Shown one piece after another: positions 46,722 through 58,100 of a stretch of 64,000 bases of DNA. Position 1 is the stretch's first letter; each line of letters opens with the position of its first letter. The DNA is from Piliocolobus tephrosceles (taxonomy: Eukaryota; Chordata; Mammalia; Primates; Cercopithecidae): NCBI RefSeq assembly GCF_002776525.5, contig NC_045436.1, forward strand, positions 51,719,514 through 51,783,513, written 5' to 3'. The translations under genes and the position numbers were made by a program. The notes under the pieces are model-generated. The model was not told the DNA's origin. It saw only the letters and a list, made by a program, of their open reading frames with translations, and did no database searches.

Positions 46722-47109
46722 TGTATTAGTTCATTCTTTTATCGCTATAAAGAACTACTTCAGACTGGGTAATTTATAAAGCAGAGAGGTTTAGTTGGCT
46801 CACGATTCCACAGGCTGCATAGGAAGCATGGCTGGGGAGGCTTTAGGAAACTTACAGTCATGACAGAAGGCAGGCATGTCAAGGGAAAGCAGGCACATTT
46901 CATATGGCCTAAGAAGGAGGAAAAGAGAGAGGAGTGAGGTGCTATACACTGTGAAACAACCAGATCTTGAGAGCACTCACTATCATAAGAACAGCAAGGG
47001 GGAAATCCACCCCCATGATCCAATCACCTCCCACTAGGCCCCTCCTTCAACACTGGGGATTATAATTCAACACGAGATTTGGGTGAGGACACAAATCCAA
47101 ACCATATCA
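46722..47109 (-). mobile_element. Solo LTR, THE1/MST type (ERVL-MaLR)
   Basis: On the plus strand it begins TGTATTAGTTCATTC and ends CCAAACCATATCA, the inverted termini of THE1/MST LTRs, with 'CTTCAGACTGGGTAATTTAT', 'GGCTCACGATTCCACAGGC', 'ATGATCCAATCACCTCCCAC' and 'TTTGGGTGAGGACACAAATC' between. The 5-bp flanks are TACCT (46717-46721) and TATCT (47110-47114), a target duplication with one mismatch. Confidence 0.92.
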
Positions 47110-47733
47110 TATCTACTAGATTCTAGTGCTACAATTGGACGTTTTATGTTATCTAAAGAAGAGTTCATATTGCCATGAATCTAGTCATAGTATTATGATC
47201 CAAGGAAATAATTGCTAATATTCTTTAAAAATCTACTTTTTATTAAAAGAATTAAACAACCACTGTGTCACCATTGATAAATTGCTCTTTTCAGAATACA
47301 TGCTTGCAAAGTAACTAAAACTTATTATTTAGTTTAAAGATTCAAACACTTATATTTGCAAAAGTTATATTTGCTGAATTCATATAGATAAAATCTATCT
47401 AGAAGTCTATTGAAAAATATGGCAGCCATGAATATTTGTTGAATAAAAGTTTTATCAATTATTTAAAATATTTTGACATACTGTTGGTACTCAAATCATA
47501 TTATTTTGAAAATTCTAGCAGCAATATATACGTGGTTGTGATAAATTATGTTAAGTATGAGCTTTCCTTGAATGTGTTAATGGAGAAGTAGGACATTTGT
47601 AAACAGAGTTCTAATGGTTAAATTGTTAGAAAGCGGTTTAAAAATTACTCTTAGTGTAATATGAATAGAACTGCTGGTGCTCTAATGTTCTAGATATACA
47701 TATACGTAGGAAATAGAACACAGAAAACATTTC
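47110..47733. other. Unique AT-rich sequence
   Basis: Ends in the left copy of the Alu target duplication (47722-47733). Nothing else recognised. Confidence 0.5.
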
Positions 47734-47994
47734 TTTTTTTTTTTTTTGAGACAGAGTCTCGCTCTGTCGCCCAGGCTGGAGTGCAGTGGCCGGATCTCAG
47801 CTCACTGCAAGCTCTATCTCCCGGGTTTACGCCATTCTCCTGCCTCAGCCTCCTGAGTAGCTGGGACTACAGGTGCCCGCCACCTTGCCCGGCTAGTTTT
47901 TTGTGTTTTTTTTTTAGTAGAGACGGGGTTTCACCGCGTTAGTCAGGATGGTCTCGATCTCCTGACCTTGTGATCCGCCCGTCTCGGCCTCCCA
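47734..47994 (-). mobile_element. Young AluY of Old World monkey type, 5'-truncated
   Basis: Oligo-T, then 'GAGACAGAGTCTCGCTCTGT', 'GTGGCCGGATCTCAGCTCAC', 'CCGGCTAGTTTTTTGTG', 'GAGACGGGGTTTCACCGCG' and 'GATCCGCCCGTCTCGGCCTC'. CCGGATCT, GGCTAGTTTTTTG and CCGTCTCGG are spellings I associate with cercopithecid AluY (YRa-like) subfamilies. The 5' end stops at CCTCCCA, so about 40 bases are missing. A perfect 12-bp duplication AGAAAACATTTC flanks it (47722-47733, 47995-48006), which shows the truncation happened at insertion. Confidence 0.95.
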
Positions 47995-48006
47995 AGAAAA
48001 CATTTC

Positions 48007-48396
48007 AAAGTCTCTAAGTGGATTATGCCTTAGCCATAGACACATCAAGTATCTCACTGAGAACTGGTGATATTTGCAAAGTCCCTTCTTTGTTGTTGAG
48101 CCCTGAATTTCAGGTGTTGTCTGTCTAGGAGTATGCAATTATTAAAAAATAAATAAATAAAGTACAACAGCATCAATAGCAACTCTATTTAGCTTCTTTA
48201 GCCTCTTATTAAGTGCTTTCTTCTTGCTTTTATGCTCTTCTCCTCCACATACACAGCATTTGGCCAATGCCTAGAGAGAGATTTGCATGCAGAAAGTTAG
48301 ACTCACTTCTCTTTGATTTCTTTTTTCCCAGGGATACTGATCCCTCAAGTTCTTTCCTTCCTGGATGAGATTGTTGTTTTCCAATGCCCTCACTTG

Positions 48397-48428
<32 letters not shown>

Positions 48429-48774
48429 CTTTCATAGCTATTCTCAACTGGAGGTTTAGTTTGATACACGCTAATCTAAATTGCCTGCAGCAATCAACTG
48501 GAGATATTATTTTTTAAACGTTAAATATACAGATTTTGTATATAAGGGCAGAGCAGCTAAAAATGGACTTCCTAGTCACATTTTGATACATTAAGGCTAA
48601 TGGAAAGTTAAGAGCAGTCATCATAGCTATTGTTCTAGACTCTAGAAAAAAAATGCTTTAATTTTATCTTTTGTTACTCAAGTTTTCTTATAAGGTGAAC
48701 TTTTTAAGATTTTAACACTCCAGATATTTTAGGAAAGGTCCTGATACTTGAAGAAAATATCTACCTTTTACCTC
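48007..48774. other. Unique sequence with a 27-base poly-A
   Basis: Poly-A at about 48398-48424, preceded by a less AT-rich 100 bp ('TGATCCCTCAAGTTCTTTCC'). It might be the tail of a short retrocopy, but no source, polyadenylation signal or target duplication was identified. Confidence 0.4.
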
Positions 48775-49525
48775 TGCTATGGACTGAGTTGTAGAACTCC
48801 AAAATTTGTATGTGAATCCTAATACAGTTTGGATATTTGTCCCTACCCAAATCTCATGTTGAATTATAATCTCCAGTGCTGGAGGTGAGGCCTGGTGGTA
48901 GGTGTCTGGATGACAAAGGCAGATCCTTCATTGCTGGGTGCCATCTTTCTGACAGTGAGTGCTCACAAGGTCTAGTCATTTAAAAGCGTGGGGCACTTCC
49001 CACTACCCCCGGGACTCTTTCTCTTGCTCCTGCTCCTTCGGTGTAAGATACCTGCTTCTCCTTCAACTTCTGGATGATGGTAAGCTTCCTGAGAGTTCCC
49101 CAGAAGCTGAGCGGATGCTAGCACCATGCTTCCTGTAAAGTCTGCAGAATTATGATCCAATTAAACCTCTTTGGTTTATAAATTACCCAGTCTCAGATAT
49201 TTCTTTATGGCAACTCAAGAATGGCCTAACACAAAGCCCTGACCTACAATATGACGGTATTTGGTGATGAAGCCTGGGGGAAGTTTAGGGTTAGCTGAAG
49301 TTATGAGGGTAGGGCCCTCATGGAGAAAGTCATGGCTTTATTTGAAGAGAAAGAGAGAAATCTGCTCTGTTACGTGAGCCAAAAGGTAGGACTCTGAAAG
49401 CCAGAAATCGAGCCTTCACTGGGAAGACCCCAGTAGGACAGCACCTTAATCTTGGACTACCCGGGCTTCAGAATAGTGAGAATAAACATCTGTTGTGTAA
49501 GCCATCCCATATACAGTGCTTCAGT
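48775..49525 (+). mobile_element. MLT1-type LTR interrupted by an MST LTR
   Basis: The left piece (48775-48819) starts TGCTATGGACTGAGTTG; the right piece (from 49234) continues 'ACCTACAATATGACGGTATT', 'TTATGAGGGTAGGGCCCTCA', 'ACCTTAATCTTGGACTACCC' and 'AATAAACATCTGTTGTGTAA'. Together they give one MLT1A/B-like LTR. The right end is approximate. Confidence 0.85.
48820..49233 (+). mobile_element. MST-type LTR nested in the MLT1 LTR
   Basis: It begins TAATACAGTTTGG (from TGATATGGTTTGG) and ends GGCCTAACACA (from GGACTAATACA). Internal phrases are 'ACCCAAATCTCATGTTGAAT', 'TTAAACCTCTTTGGTTTATA' and 'TTACCCAGTCTCAGATATTT'. The 5-bp flanks AATCC (48815-48819) and AAGCC (49234-49238) are a target duplication with one mismatch, and joining across it restores the MLT1 text. 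Confidence 0.9.
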
Positions 49526-51599
49526 TTTACTCTCTTGAGATCATGTTCCTTCAGTGGACTTTTATAGTCACTCTTCTTCTTGTAATTTGAAATTCCTTAT
49601 AAAGGAACACACTCATACCAATGTTCTGGAACCCAGGACATCATTCATTACCTTCAATTTTATAAAAACATTCATTTTTTTCTTTAAATAGCTAGCTTTT
49701 TATATTGATATTTTATACAAAGTCTTTGGAATCAGCCTCTAATTTTAATAATGTTTCTGTGGGAAAGAGGTTGTTTACAATAATTTGTTTTATAAAGAAG
49801 ACTTTTGAAGAAATATTGAAGTTAAATTAAGCTTTAAATATGTTTTGATCTATGAAAGTAATTTCAATCATATATTCCTATACAAAAATATATTATGTAC
49901 AAAATATATAACACAAACCAGATAGATACATATCTTATATAAACATACATGTACATAAACATAATACTCACATATATCATATATATGTGTGTTATATACA
50001 CAAAAACAAAAAAATTATAGTGTACCAGCAATTCTACCCATATTGCATATTCACCCCTCACAAAATTGCTTCATATTTTTTTCTAGAAACCTGTTAAAAT
50101 CTTATTCCATAGAAGTCAGAGTGATACACGAACACTCCTGACAAGAGCCACTCCATTGTTAAACACTGTTTTCCAGATCTATGCACATGTTGCTGCAGTG
50201 CTAGAGTGAGGTAATGTATCTGTTAAGCATTTAGATGAAATTTTACTAATCCCTATATACTCAAATCAACCTACCCTCTAAATCTAACTTTTTCTGAGCC
50301 CGTAAGTAGATGTGATCATGGCTTCCTTTATAGCTTTCTTAAGACCCTTATCCAAGATTCCCTTGTTTTAGATGTGTAACCATCTTATTTGGCTACTTGA
50401 TTATAATTCCCAGAGCATTAGTTCCTAAGACAGCCACATTTGTGATGCATTCATCTTTACATTTCCTATAGTAAGTAGCACAATGGTTTGCACATTATAG
50501 GTGCACCATACGAAATGAAACTCAGATTTTGTTTTGGAAGTAAGCTAGAGAGTAATAAAACATTAATTTCAATAAAAAATTAGTAGGAACATATGACCTA
50601 TTCTACTTGTTTATCTTATCCTTCTCATTGGGCAGTTTAATGGCAAAAAATTATGATCATACAACAAAATATAACTGAATTTATTACTAAAAACAAATTA
50701 TTTCAGACAATGGTGGTATAAACTTTAAACTTGCAAACTAAAATAACTCTGAAAGCCACTGGTAAGCAACATTATTTTGTTTTATGGCACACAGCATTGC
50801 ATTGTATAAAATATCACAAACTCCTACATATTCACCTGACAACTGGGTTATGGTCACTGTGGGGACTATAATTTCAGATTCACAATATACATTTACCTGC
50901 TCAACATTTATTCTGCTCTGAGGTAAGGTTTTGAACATAATTATCTTATATTTTTTGTTTCATTTAATGAAAATGGTTACACTTTAAAAACAAACTATGA
51001 TCTACACAGATGAGGATACATTTTTCCTGTGTATATTTTGGCCATTTGTTTCATAATGAATCTGGGCAGAATCCTCACTAATTGAATGAAGGTGTTCTGA
51101 GACCTTAGTTGACTTCCTGTTTCCTATTGATTTGTCATCATCAAGAAAGTGATTTAGCTGCTCTTGGACAACATACTGTCATTAAAAGTAATGATGACGT
51201 TGCCCACTTTTAAAATAAAATAACAAGGAAATATATTTGAGATTTTTAAAAATAGATAATTGTTAGAGAATTATGAACCCAGAGCCAGATTCAGACACAA
51301 AAAATTGGTGGTAGAGTTATTTAAGGATAAATATCCATTATTTATCATTTTCCTGCCTCCTGCCTCCTGTCCCTCATCTCTCTAACTCCATACTCTTCTC
51401 ATATACTTATTTCTCATCTGAGGTAGGAATGGTTAATTATGTTTCAAAACATTATTTTTGAAGGAACAACTTTATTTGCATAAAGGTCAACATTTTTAAA
51501 CTAAATTTATTCATTAAAATAAGTAAGAGATGGATAGCTTCTATCTATATGCTAAATTTGAGCAATTCTTAGAGTGAATCTGTATGTATTGACGTCTAC
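49526..51599. other. Unique AT-rich sequence
   Basis: A TA-rich low-complexity stretch at about 49865-50010 and a weak L2/MIR-end-like phrase near 50460-50515 ('GTAAGTAGCACAATGG'). No gene supported. Confidence 0.45.
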
Positions 51600-51770
51600 T
51601 ACCTAAGTGTCTTTGAAATTTAGCATTCAACTTTTGTTTGTTTAGCAATTACTACGGGTAAGGCATGGTGCGAGACCTCACAAATATAGTATTGAGTCAA
51701 GCAGACTAAAGTTTGCCCTCATATGGTTTATAATCTGAGATCAGGGTAAAGGGAATAAATTAATCAAATA
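51600..51770 (-). mobile_element. LINE-2 3'-end relic
   Basis: 'GCATGGTGCGAGACCTCACA', 'TTGCCCTCATATGGTTTATA' and 'GGGAATAAATTAATCAAAT' follow the inverted L2 3' end (…ccctgccctcatggagcttac…). Degraded. Confidence 0.5.
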
Positions 51771-51973
51771 ACCAAAATTAACTAAGGGATCACAAACACA
51801 CACACATAAAGTTTATGTGTGTATGTATTTGTATGTGATGACCAATGAGGGTGACATAGGATCATATAAGCAGAGGGCCTTACTTAATCTTTTGTGACAG
51901 GGAAGGTAGCTATGAGTGTGTCATCTGAAGTTGTAGAATTAGATGCTCACTTGTTAGCAGTGGAAGTTATTCA

Positions 51974-52660
51974 AGTTACTGGTGGCACATCCATATGGGT
52001 CTGCAGCAACCTCAATTCTTGCCTCCTTAGAAGAAAGAATTTGACTGAGGGGCATAAGGCAGAAAAAGATATGGAGGCAAGTTTTAGAGCAGGAGTGGAA
52101 ATGTATTAAAAGGTTTTAGAGCAGGAATGGAAAGAAAGTAAAGTACACTTGGAAGAAGGCCAAGTGGGCATCTTGGAGGTCAAGTGCCCCGTTTGGCCTT
52201 GGACTTGGGGTTTTATTTGCTGACCTACTTTTGACCTCTTGCATCCCTTCTCCCTGATTCTTCCCTTGGGGTGGGTTGTTTGCATTTACAATGGCCTGCT
52301 AATGCTTGGGAGGGGGGCATGTGCAGTGTGTTTACTGGAGGTGTATGCATGCTCACCTGAGGCCTTCTTCCCTTTCCGAGTGGAATGCCCCTGAAAGGTC
52401 ATATGCCAGTAAAAATACACCATTTAGCCTCTTAGTGCACACATGTGAGCCCACTCACCTACCCCCTGAGATCACCAGTTTCAGGTTTTCTCTGTCTAAT
52501 GGGAGACTGCGTTTCTCTGGTGTTGGCTACAACCAATTACTATTTAGAAAGGCAGTGTAACAACTTCCTGAACATCACCTGATGGTCACCTGACTTTCTT
52601 TGTGGGCTTTGGCGACCTTCTCCTGCCCTGCTCATGTCTGCCTGGCTACCCACTATAACA
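51974..52660 (-). mobile_element. Solo LTR, class I (ERV1) type, subfamily not assigned
   Basis: Read on the minus strand it begins TGTTATAGTGGGTAGCCAGG and ends in '…CCACCAGTAACT' (expected …ACA, decayed). GC-richer than its surroundings, with phrases such as 'ACTTGGAAGAAGGCCAAGTG', 'CTGATTCTTCCCTTGGGGTG' and 'TGAGCCCACTCACCTACCCC' on the plus strand. Length (about 690 bp), termini and a TATA-like CAAATAAAACC in the proper region fit a retroviral LTR. No gag/pol/env text flanks it. No clear 4-bp duplication was found. An 84-codon open frame at 52306-52560 is incidental. Confidence 0.7.
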
Positions 52661-53216
52661 CACTAATATTGAACCATAAGGTCAGTTTTAATCATAGAAC
52701 ACTGAAAGTAAGTTAACAAGAAATACAAAGAAATAAGAAGGACACAAATTGTCAATAAAGTGAGAAGAGAAACTAAAGTCAAATTAAAGTAATACAAAGA
52801 ATATTCTCAAAATCATTACTAGAAGCTCTTAAGTGGTATTATTATAATAAATGATGTAATACACTTACTTTAACATTCTGATTTTTTTTTGTTTCATTTT
52901 ATTTTCTTTTTTTGTTGCTGTTTAAATACATTAAGCTTTGATTAGTCGGCCTGATCTTCACTCATAACTTGCTGGAAAAAAATACTTTGAAATACTCAGA
53001 GACTAGACAGATCCCCTTGAGAAATGCATATCACTTGAAAGCCTTCTTTATTGGACAGGCGGAAAAAGGTACTAAAGATTTTACAGTATTGTTTAAACGT
53101 AAAATGTAAGAGTATGGTCTAGTCTGATATTTTCTAGAGTGTACACCAAAACAGATTACATAATTGTAGAATAATCAAATAAGTTTGTGAAGTTATACTG
53201 ATGTTATAACCCATGT
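52661..53216. other. Unique AT-rich sequence
   Basis: No feature recognised; includes a T-rich run at about 52884-52918. Confidence 0.5.
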
Positions 53217-53228
53217 AAAAATCACCCT

Positions 53229-53543
53229 GGCCAGGCGCAATGGCTCATGCCCATAATCCCAGCACTTTGGGAGGCCAAGGTGGGCAGATCACCTGAGGTC
53301 AGAAGTTCTAGACCAGCCTGGCCAACATGGTGAAACCCCATTTCTACTAAAAATAGAAAAATTAGCCTGTAATCCCAGCTAGTCAGGAGACTGAGGCAGA
53401 AGAATCTCTTGAACCCAGGAGGCGGAGGTTGTAAGGAGCCAAGATCGCACCACTGCACTCCATCCTGGGCAATAGAGCAAGACTCTGTCTCAAAAAATAA
53501 TAGTAATAACAATAATAATAATAATAATAAATAATTAAAAAAT
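53229..53543 (+). mobile_element. AluS-type element with (AAT)n tail
   Basis: 'GGCCAGGCGCAATGGCTCAT' to 'GACTCTGTCTCAAAAAATAA', then an (AAT)n microsatellite tail. About 18 bases of the A-rich linker/right-monomer start are deleted ('AAAATTAGCC' runs directly into 'TGTAATCCCAGC'). Flanks AAAAtCACCCT (53217-53228) and AAAAaCACCCT (53544-53555) form the target duplication. A 96-codon minus-strand frame here is antisense Alu. Confidence 0.95.
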
Positions 53544-53555
53544 AAAAAACACCCT

Positions 53556-55169
53556 ATTTGGTATTCACAATAAACAAATACTTATTGAAGTATCTAAACA
53601 TATTAAACTCACTGGGAATTTCTGCAGTAAAGAAATATTTTTAATTTTTTTATTTAAAACACAGAATGACAACTAATGTAACAGTTGTCAAATACAATAA
53701 GTAGTTGTATTTGTTCCTTAATAAATATTTAAATTCAGCAAAATTATTTAATTTGCTGTAACATAATTTTAACATATTGACCTATTTAATCACACCTGTT
53801 GACAGTTGAGAATTACATTGTTCTAGGAAGTTAAATAATTTCCCAAAATATGCATATTTAAGGATAATGACTATTAGAAACAAGATACCTTCACTCCCAT
53901 ATTTATATTCTGTCCCTTGTATCATTTTAATACATATTATTACTATATTCTCCCTTGATGTATTTAGATATTAATTTTTAGTAGAAAATTCATTTACCTT
54001 TGAGTTGAAGTAATAAACCTTTATCAACATACAATCATAATACATATCAATGAAATAATTGCTATTCTTTTATATAAATAAGTTTGTATGTCACCACTAC
54101 ATGTAACTATACATGAGCTGATCAGTTAGATGTCTGATTCCTCATTTCATCTATTGAAGAAAAAGGAAAGTAAAATTAATCATTCTTTTCTCATTAAGGC
54201 AACATGACAAGCTCTGAAATGTTGATAATGGACTTTCATTGAATTACTATCATTCTGGCCTTCTGACAGCTTTTAGGACCCTGCAAACACATGTTGCAGT
54301 GCTACTGGTTCCCAAGGTGGTCATAAATGTGCATGCTATAAAAGAACCATCAGCCACAGTCAAAAACATTTATTTTAATATAATCCCTTAATAACAATAC
54401 AAGGAACCTGTATAGAATTTCATTTTAGTGACCACTTCTTACTGTCACAACTGGGCGGGAACATTCAAAGGAACAAAGGGGCAGAAATAATCAAAACAAT
54501 GAATCTGAATATTCTACCAAGTAGGTTTTCAAACTAGTGATATATCTCATTAATATGGGCCCACATAAAAAAAATCAATGAAATTGATTGAAATAATTGA
54601 ATGCCATACCTTCATAAAAAGAGATCTGCTGTGTTGTCATGGAATGGGGAAAAGCTAGGAAGAATGTACTGAGCCGATGGAGAAAACTGCAACTGTTTTC
54701 TCATTTTTGGTGTTGGAAAATAGTTTAACAAAAATCAAAAACAAAAGCACACAAAAGAAAACTTCACACAAGCCTCACTTAAGAGCAGCAGCAAAATTAA
54801 CAGTGACCTAAATATGGCTGTGGCCCCAGGTTTCTCATTTTCTACCATATTAGTGTTTCTTTGGACTAATGCTTTTACCACCATCCCTTGAGCTCCGGTG
54901 GAACCACTGTCATCCTAATCCTGCAAATAAGCACATAATGGTCTCTGACATCAAGTCAATAACCAATAGACTTCTTATACCACAACAAGACTGATATCAA
55001 AAAACATGTTTATTTAGAAAATTGTAAATAATAATAATGTATATATTTTTATTAAAATTACTATGACCTTCTTAATTGTCTTTTTTCTCCTCTTCATTTC
55101 ATCTGCATCTTCTGTCAGATTAAAATTTTTGTCATATTACTTCCTGAATTAAAATTACTACTGACTCCA
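53556..55169. other. Unique AT-rich sequence
   Basis: No repeat or gene recognised over about 1.6 kb. Confidence 0.45.
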
Positions 55170-58100
55170 GACCAGGATCAGCTGAGAATCTGAAAAAGTT
55201 CCTTAATTTTGGGACACAATAAGTGAGATACCCACAGTGGTCCACATTCCTGTCCACAAACTGCTACAGTCCTAGTCATAAGAGAGCTTCTTGACAATTG
55301 CAGCCTCTAAGAGTAACATAGAGAGCTGCCTGGAGACCGTGCAATGGAATCGATCCAGAGAAAGAGCTATGCTGGTGGTTTCTACAAACACCTTACTCCC
55401 AAGTGGCTGCAGCATGGTGCCATTTTGAGAACCCAGCCTCCACAGGACTGTGTCCTGTCGTGCAGATCAATAGCTTCTGCATCTCAACATCCCTGGAGTT
55501 TCTCTAACGTTCCTTTCCCACAGCTGCTGCCACCAGAGCCACTGCAGGAAGCATGAGCATTGACGTTGCACCCCTCAGCAGAGGGGCAGCCCTGCATACT
55601 CAAATGCCCTGAGGACAAATGCAACTACCTGCAGCTGCTGCCACAGTGGGCTGCTGTGGGACTGAGGTGGAAGTGAAGCTCACGCCCCTGGCTGCCTGTA
55701 TATGGCTGCTCCCATTGAAAGCAACCCGATCCTCCACTGTAGCAGGGTCACAATGCAATCACAGCAGCCCTCATAGGAGCATTACTCAGATGGTCTGGGG
55801 ATCACCTTGCCCCTGCTTACCACAACTACCGATGGTATACATCACTGGGAGGCCAGAGGGTAGGTCTGACTAGCTCAGTGACACCCTCACCCCATTACCT
55901 GAGCACTCAGTCCAGGGCCCTGAGGATTGCCCAACCCAATAAACCACTGTTGGCACCTGAGTACTTCTTGTGAGGTCTGAGGTCAGGCCCACTAAACATG
56001 CTGCTACCACCACAAGTGGCACCCATCCATGCCACCTGTGGGTCTGGGGACTGGCCTACCAAGCCCATTGTAGCCAACATCAACACAAATACAAAAGCTT
56101 GGATCCCAGAAGGTTGTCCCAGCATTGCTATTGCTATCACCCATGCCACACCCACTGCCCGGGGGCTCAAGAACCTGCCCACCTACCTGGCCCATTGCTG
56201 CCATTCCCAGTACATGAAAAAGCCACCTGGATGCCCAAGAACCAGCCACACTTTCCCCACTAATACCAGAGCCAGCATCTGCCACAGCTGCCCCTATTAA
56301 GGCCCAAAGCCTGGCCCACCTGGCATCCCAGTCCTCAGCAAAACTTCACAACACTTTCACTCACAACTGCATCCTAGGAAATCGAGGAAAGCACAAACAC
56401 TACTAGTACTGTTTATAGCCAAAGAAATCATATAAAAGCTACACTACTGCACACACCCAGAATCAAAGCCAGAGGCCTACCCAACCAACACATACATAGA
56501 TCTTAGGAAAAAAATTTCTCCCTGTAAAGGCAAATTCAAAAAATTCCCCCATATTTCCAAAGAAGAACTACTACCAATTCTTCACAAGCTATTCTAAAAA
56601 AATTGAAGAGGAGGGAATTCTTTCTAACTCATGTTACTAGGCAAGCAGTACCCTGATACAAAAACCAAACAAAGGCACAACAAAAAATAAAAGTACAGAC
56701 CAATATCTCTAATAAATATACATGCAAAAATTTTCAATGAAATACTAGTGAACCAAATTCAACAGCACATTAAAAAATATGTGATCAAATATAGTTTATC
56801 CCATAAACGCAAGAATGATTCAACATATGCAAATCAATAAATGTGATACATCATGTGAACAGAATGAGTGACAAAAATCAAATTATCATCTCAATAGACA
56901 CAGAAAAAGCAATTGATAAAGTTCAACAACTCATCATGGTAAAAACAACAACCTACTTACAGAAAGAACGTATCTCATCGTAATAAAGCTTCATGTGACA
57001 AAGCCATATACTAACAGGAAAAAGATGAAAGTCTCCCCTAAGAACTGGAACAGGACAAAAATGCTTACTTTTACCACTCCTATTTAACATGATACTGGAA
57101 GTCCCAGCCACAGCAATCAAACAAAGGAAAGAAATAAAAGGCATCTAATTTGGAAAATAAGAAATCAAATTGTACTTCTTTGCTGATAAGATAATACATG
57201 TAGAAAAACCTAAAGACTCTGCCAAAAATCCCTTATATATGATTAATAAATGCAGTAAGGCTACAGGATAAAATATCAACATGTAAAAATTGGTAGCATT
57301 TCTATACACCAATAACAAAATAGCTGGGAAGGAAATCAAGAAGGCAATTCCATTTGTTTAACCAAAGAGGTAAAAGTTTTCCTCTACAAGGAAAGCTAGA
57401 AAACTCTGATGAAATAAATTTAAGGGGACACAAACAAATGGAAGGACATACTGTGATCATGGATCACATGATTTAATAGCATTGAAATGACCATACTACC
57501 AAAAACAACAGACGGATTCAACCCGATTCCTATCAAAATATCAATATCATTTTTCATAGAAATAGAAAAATAATCTTACATTTTCACGGAACTACTAAAG
57601 AACTTGAATAGCCAAAGAAGTCCTGAGCAATAAGAACAAAGCTAAAGGCATCACTCTACTTGAACTTATTTTAAAATCTATTAAAAGGTCATAGTAAAAA
57701 ACAAAACAAAATACAAACAAATAACCCAGCATGGTATAGGTATAAAAACAAACACATAGAACAATGGAACACAATAACAGAATAGAGAATCCAGAAATAA
57801 ATCCACATATTTACAGCCAACTGATTTCTACAAATGTACCAAAAATACACATTGGGGAAAAATGCCCTCTTGAATAAATGGCACTGGGAAAATTGAATAT
57901 CCATATGCGGAAAAATGAAACTGAACCCATATCACCACATACAAAAATCAAATCAAGATGGATTAAAGACTGAAACATAAGACCCAAAGCTATACAATTA
58001 CTACAAGGAAACATAAGGAAAATGCTTCTGGATATCAGTCTAGGCAAAGAGTTTATTGCTAAGACGTCAAAAACACAGACAACAAAAATAAAAATAGAGA

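Noticed and set aside
47734..47994. Human origin of the window
   Set aside because: The youngest Alu carries cercopithecid-type spellings rather than human AluY ones; other repeats are shared by all catarrhines and do not decide.
49865..50010. TA-rich stretch as a possible origin, matrix-attachment site or Z-DNA element
   Set aside because: Simple AT-rich composition common in this region; no specific signal.
53222..53512. 96-codon minus-strand open frame
   Set aside because: Antisense translation of the AluS element.
55907..56300. Overlapping 91-100 codon frames on both strands
   Set aside because: Several frames are open over the same GC-rich L1-like 5' region; no splice or domain support.
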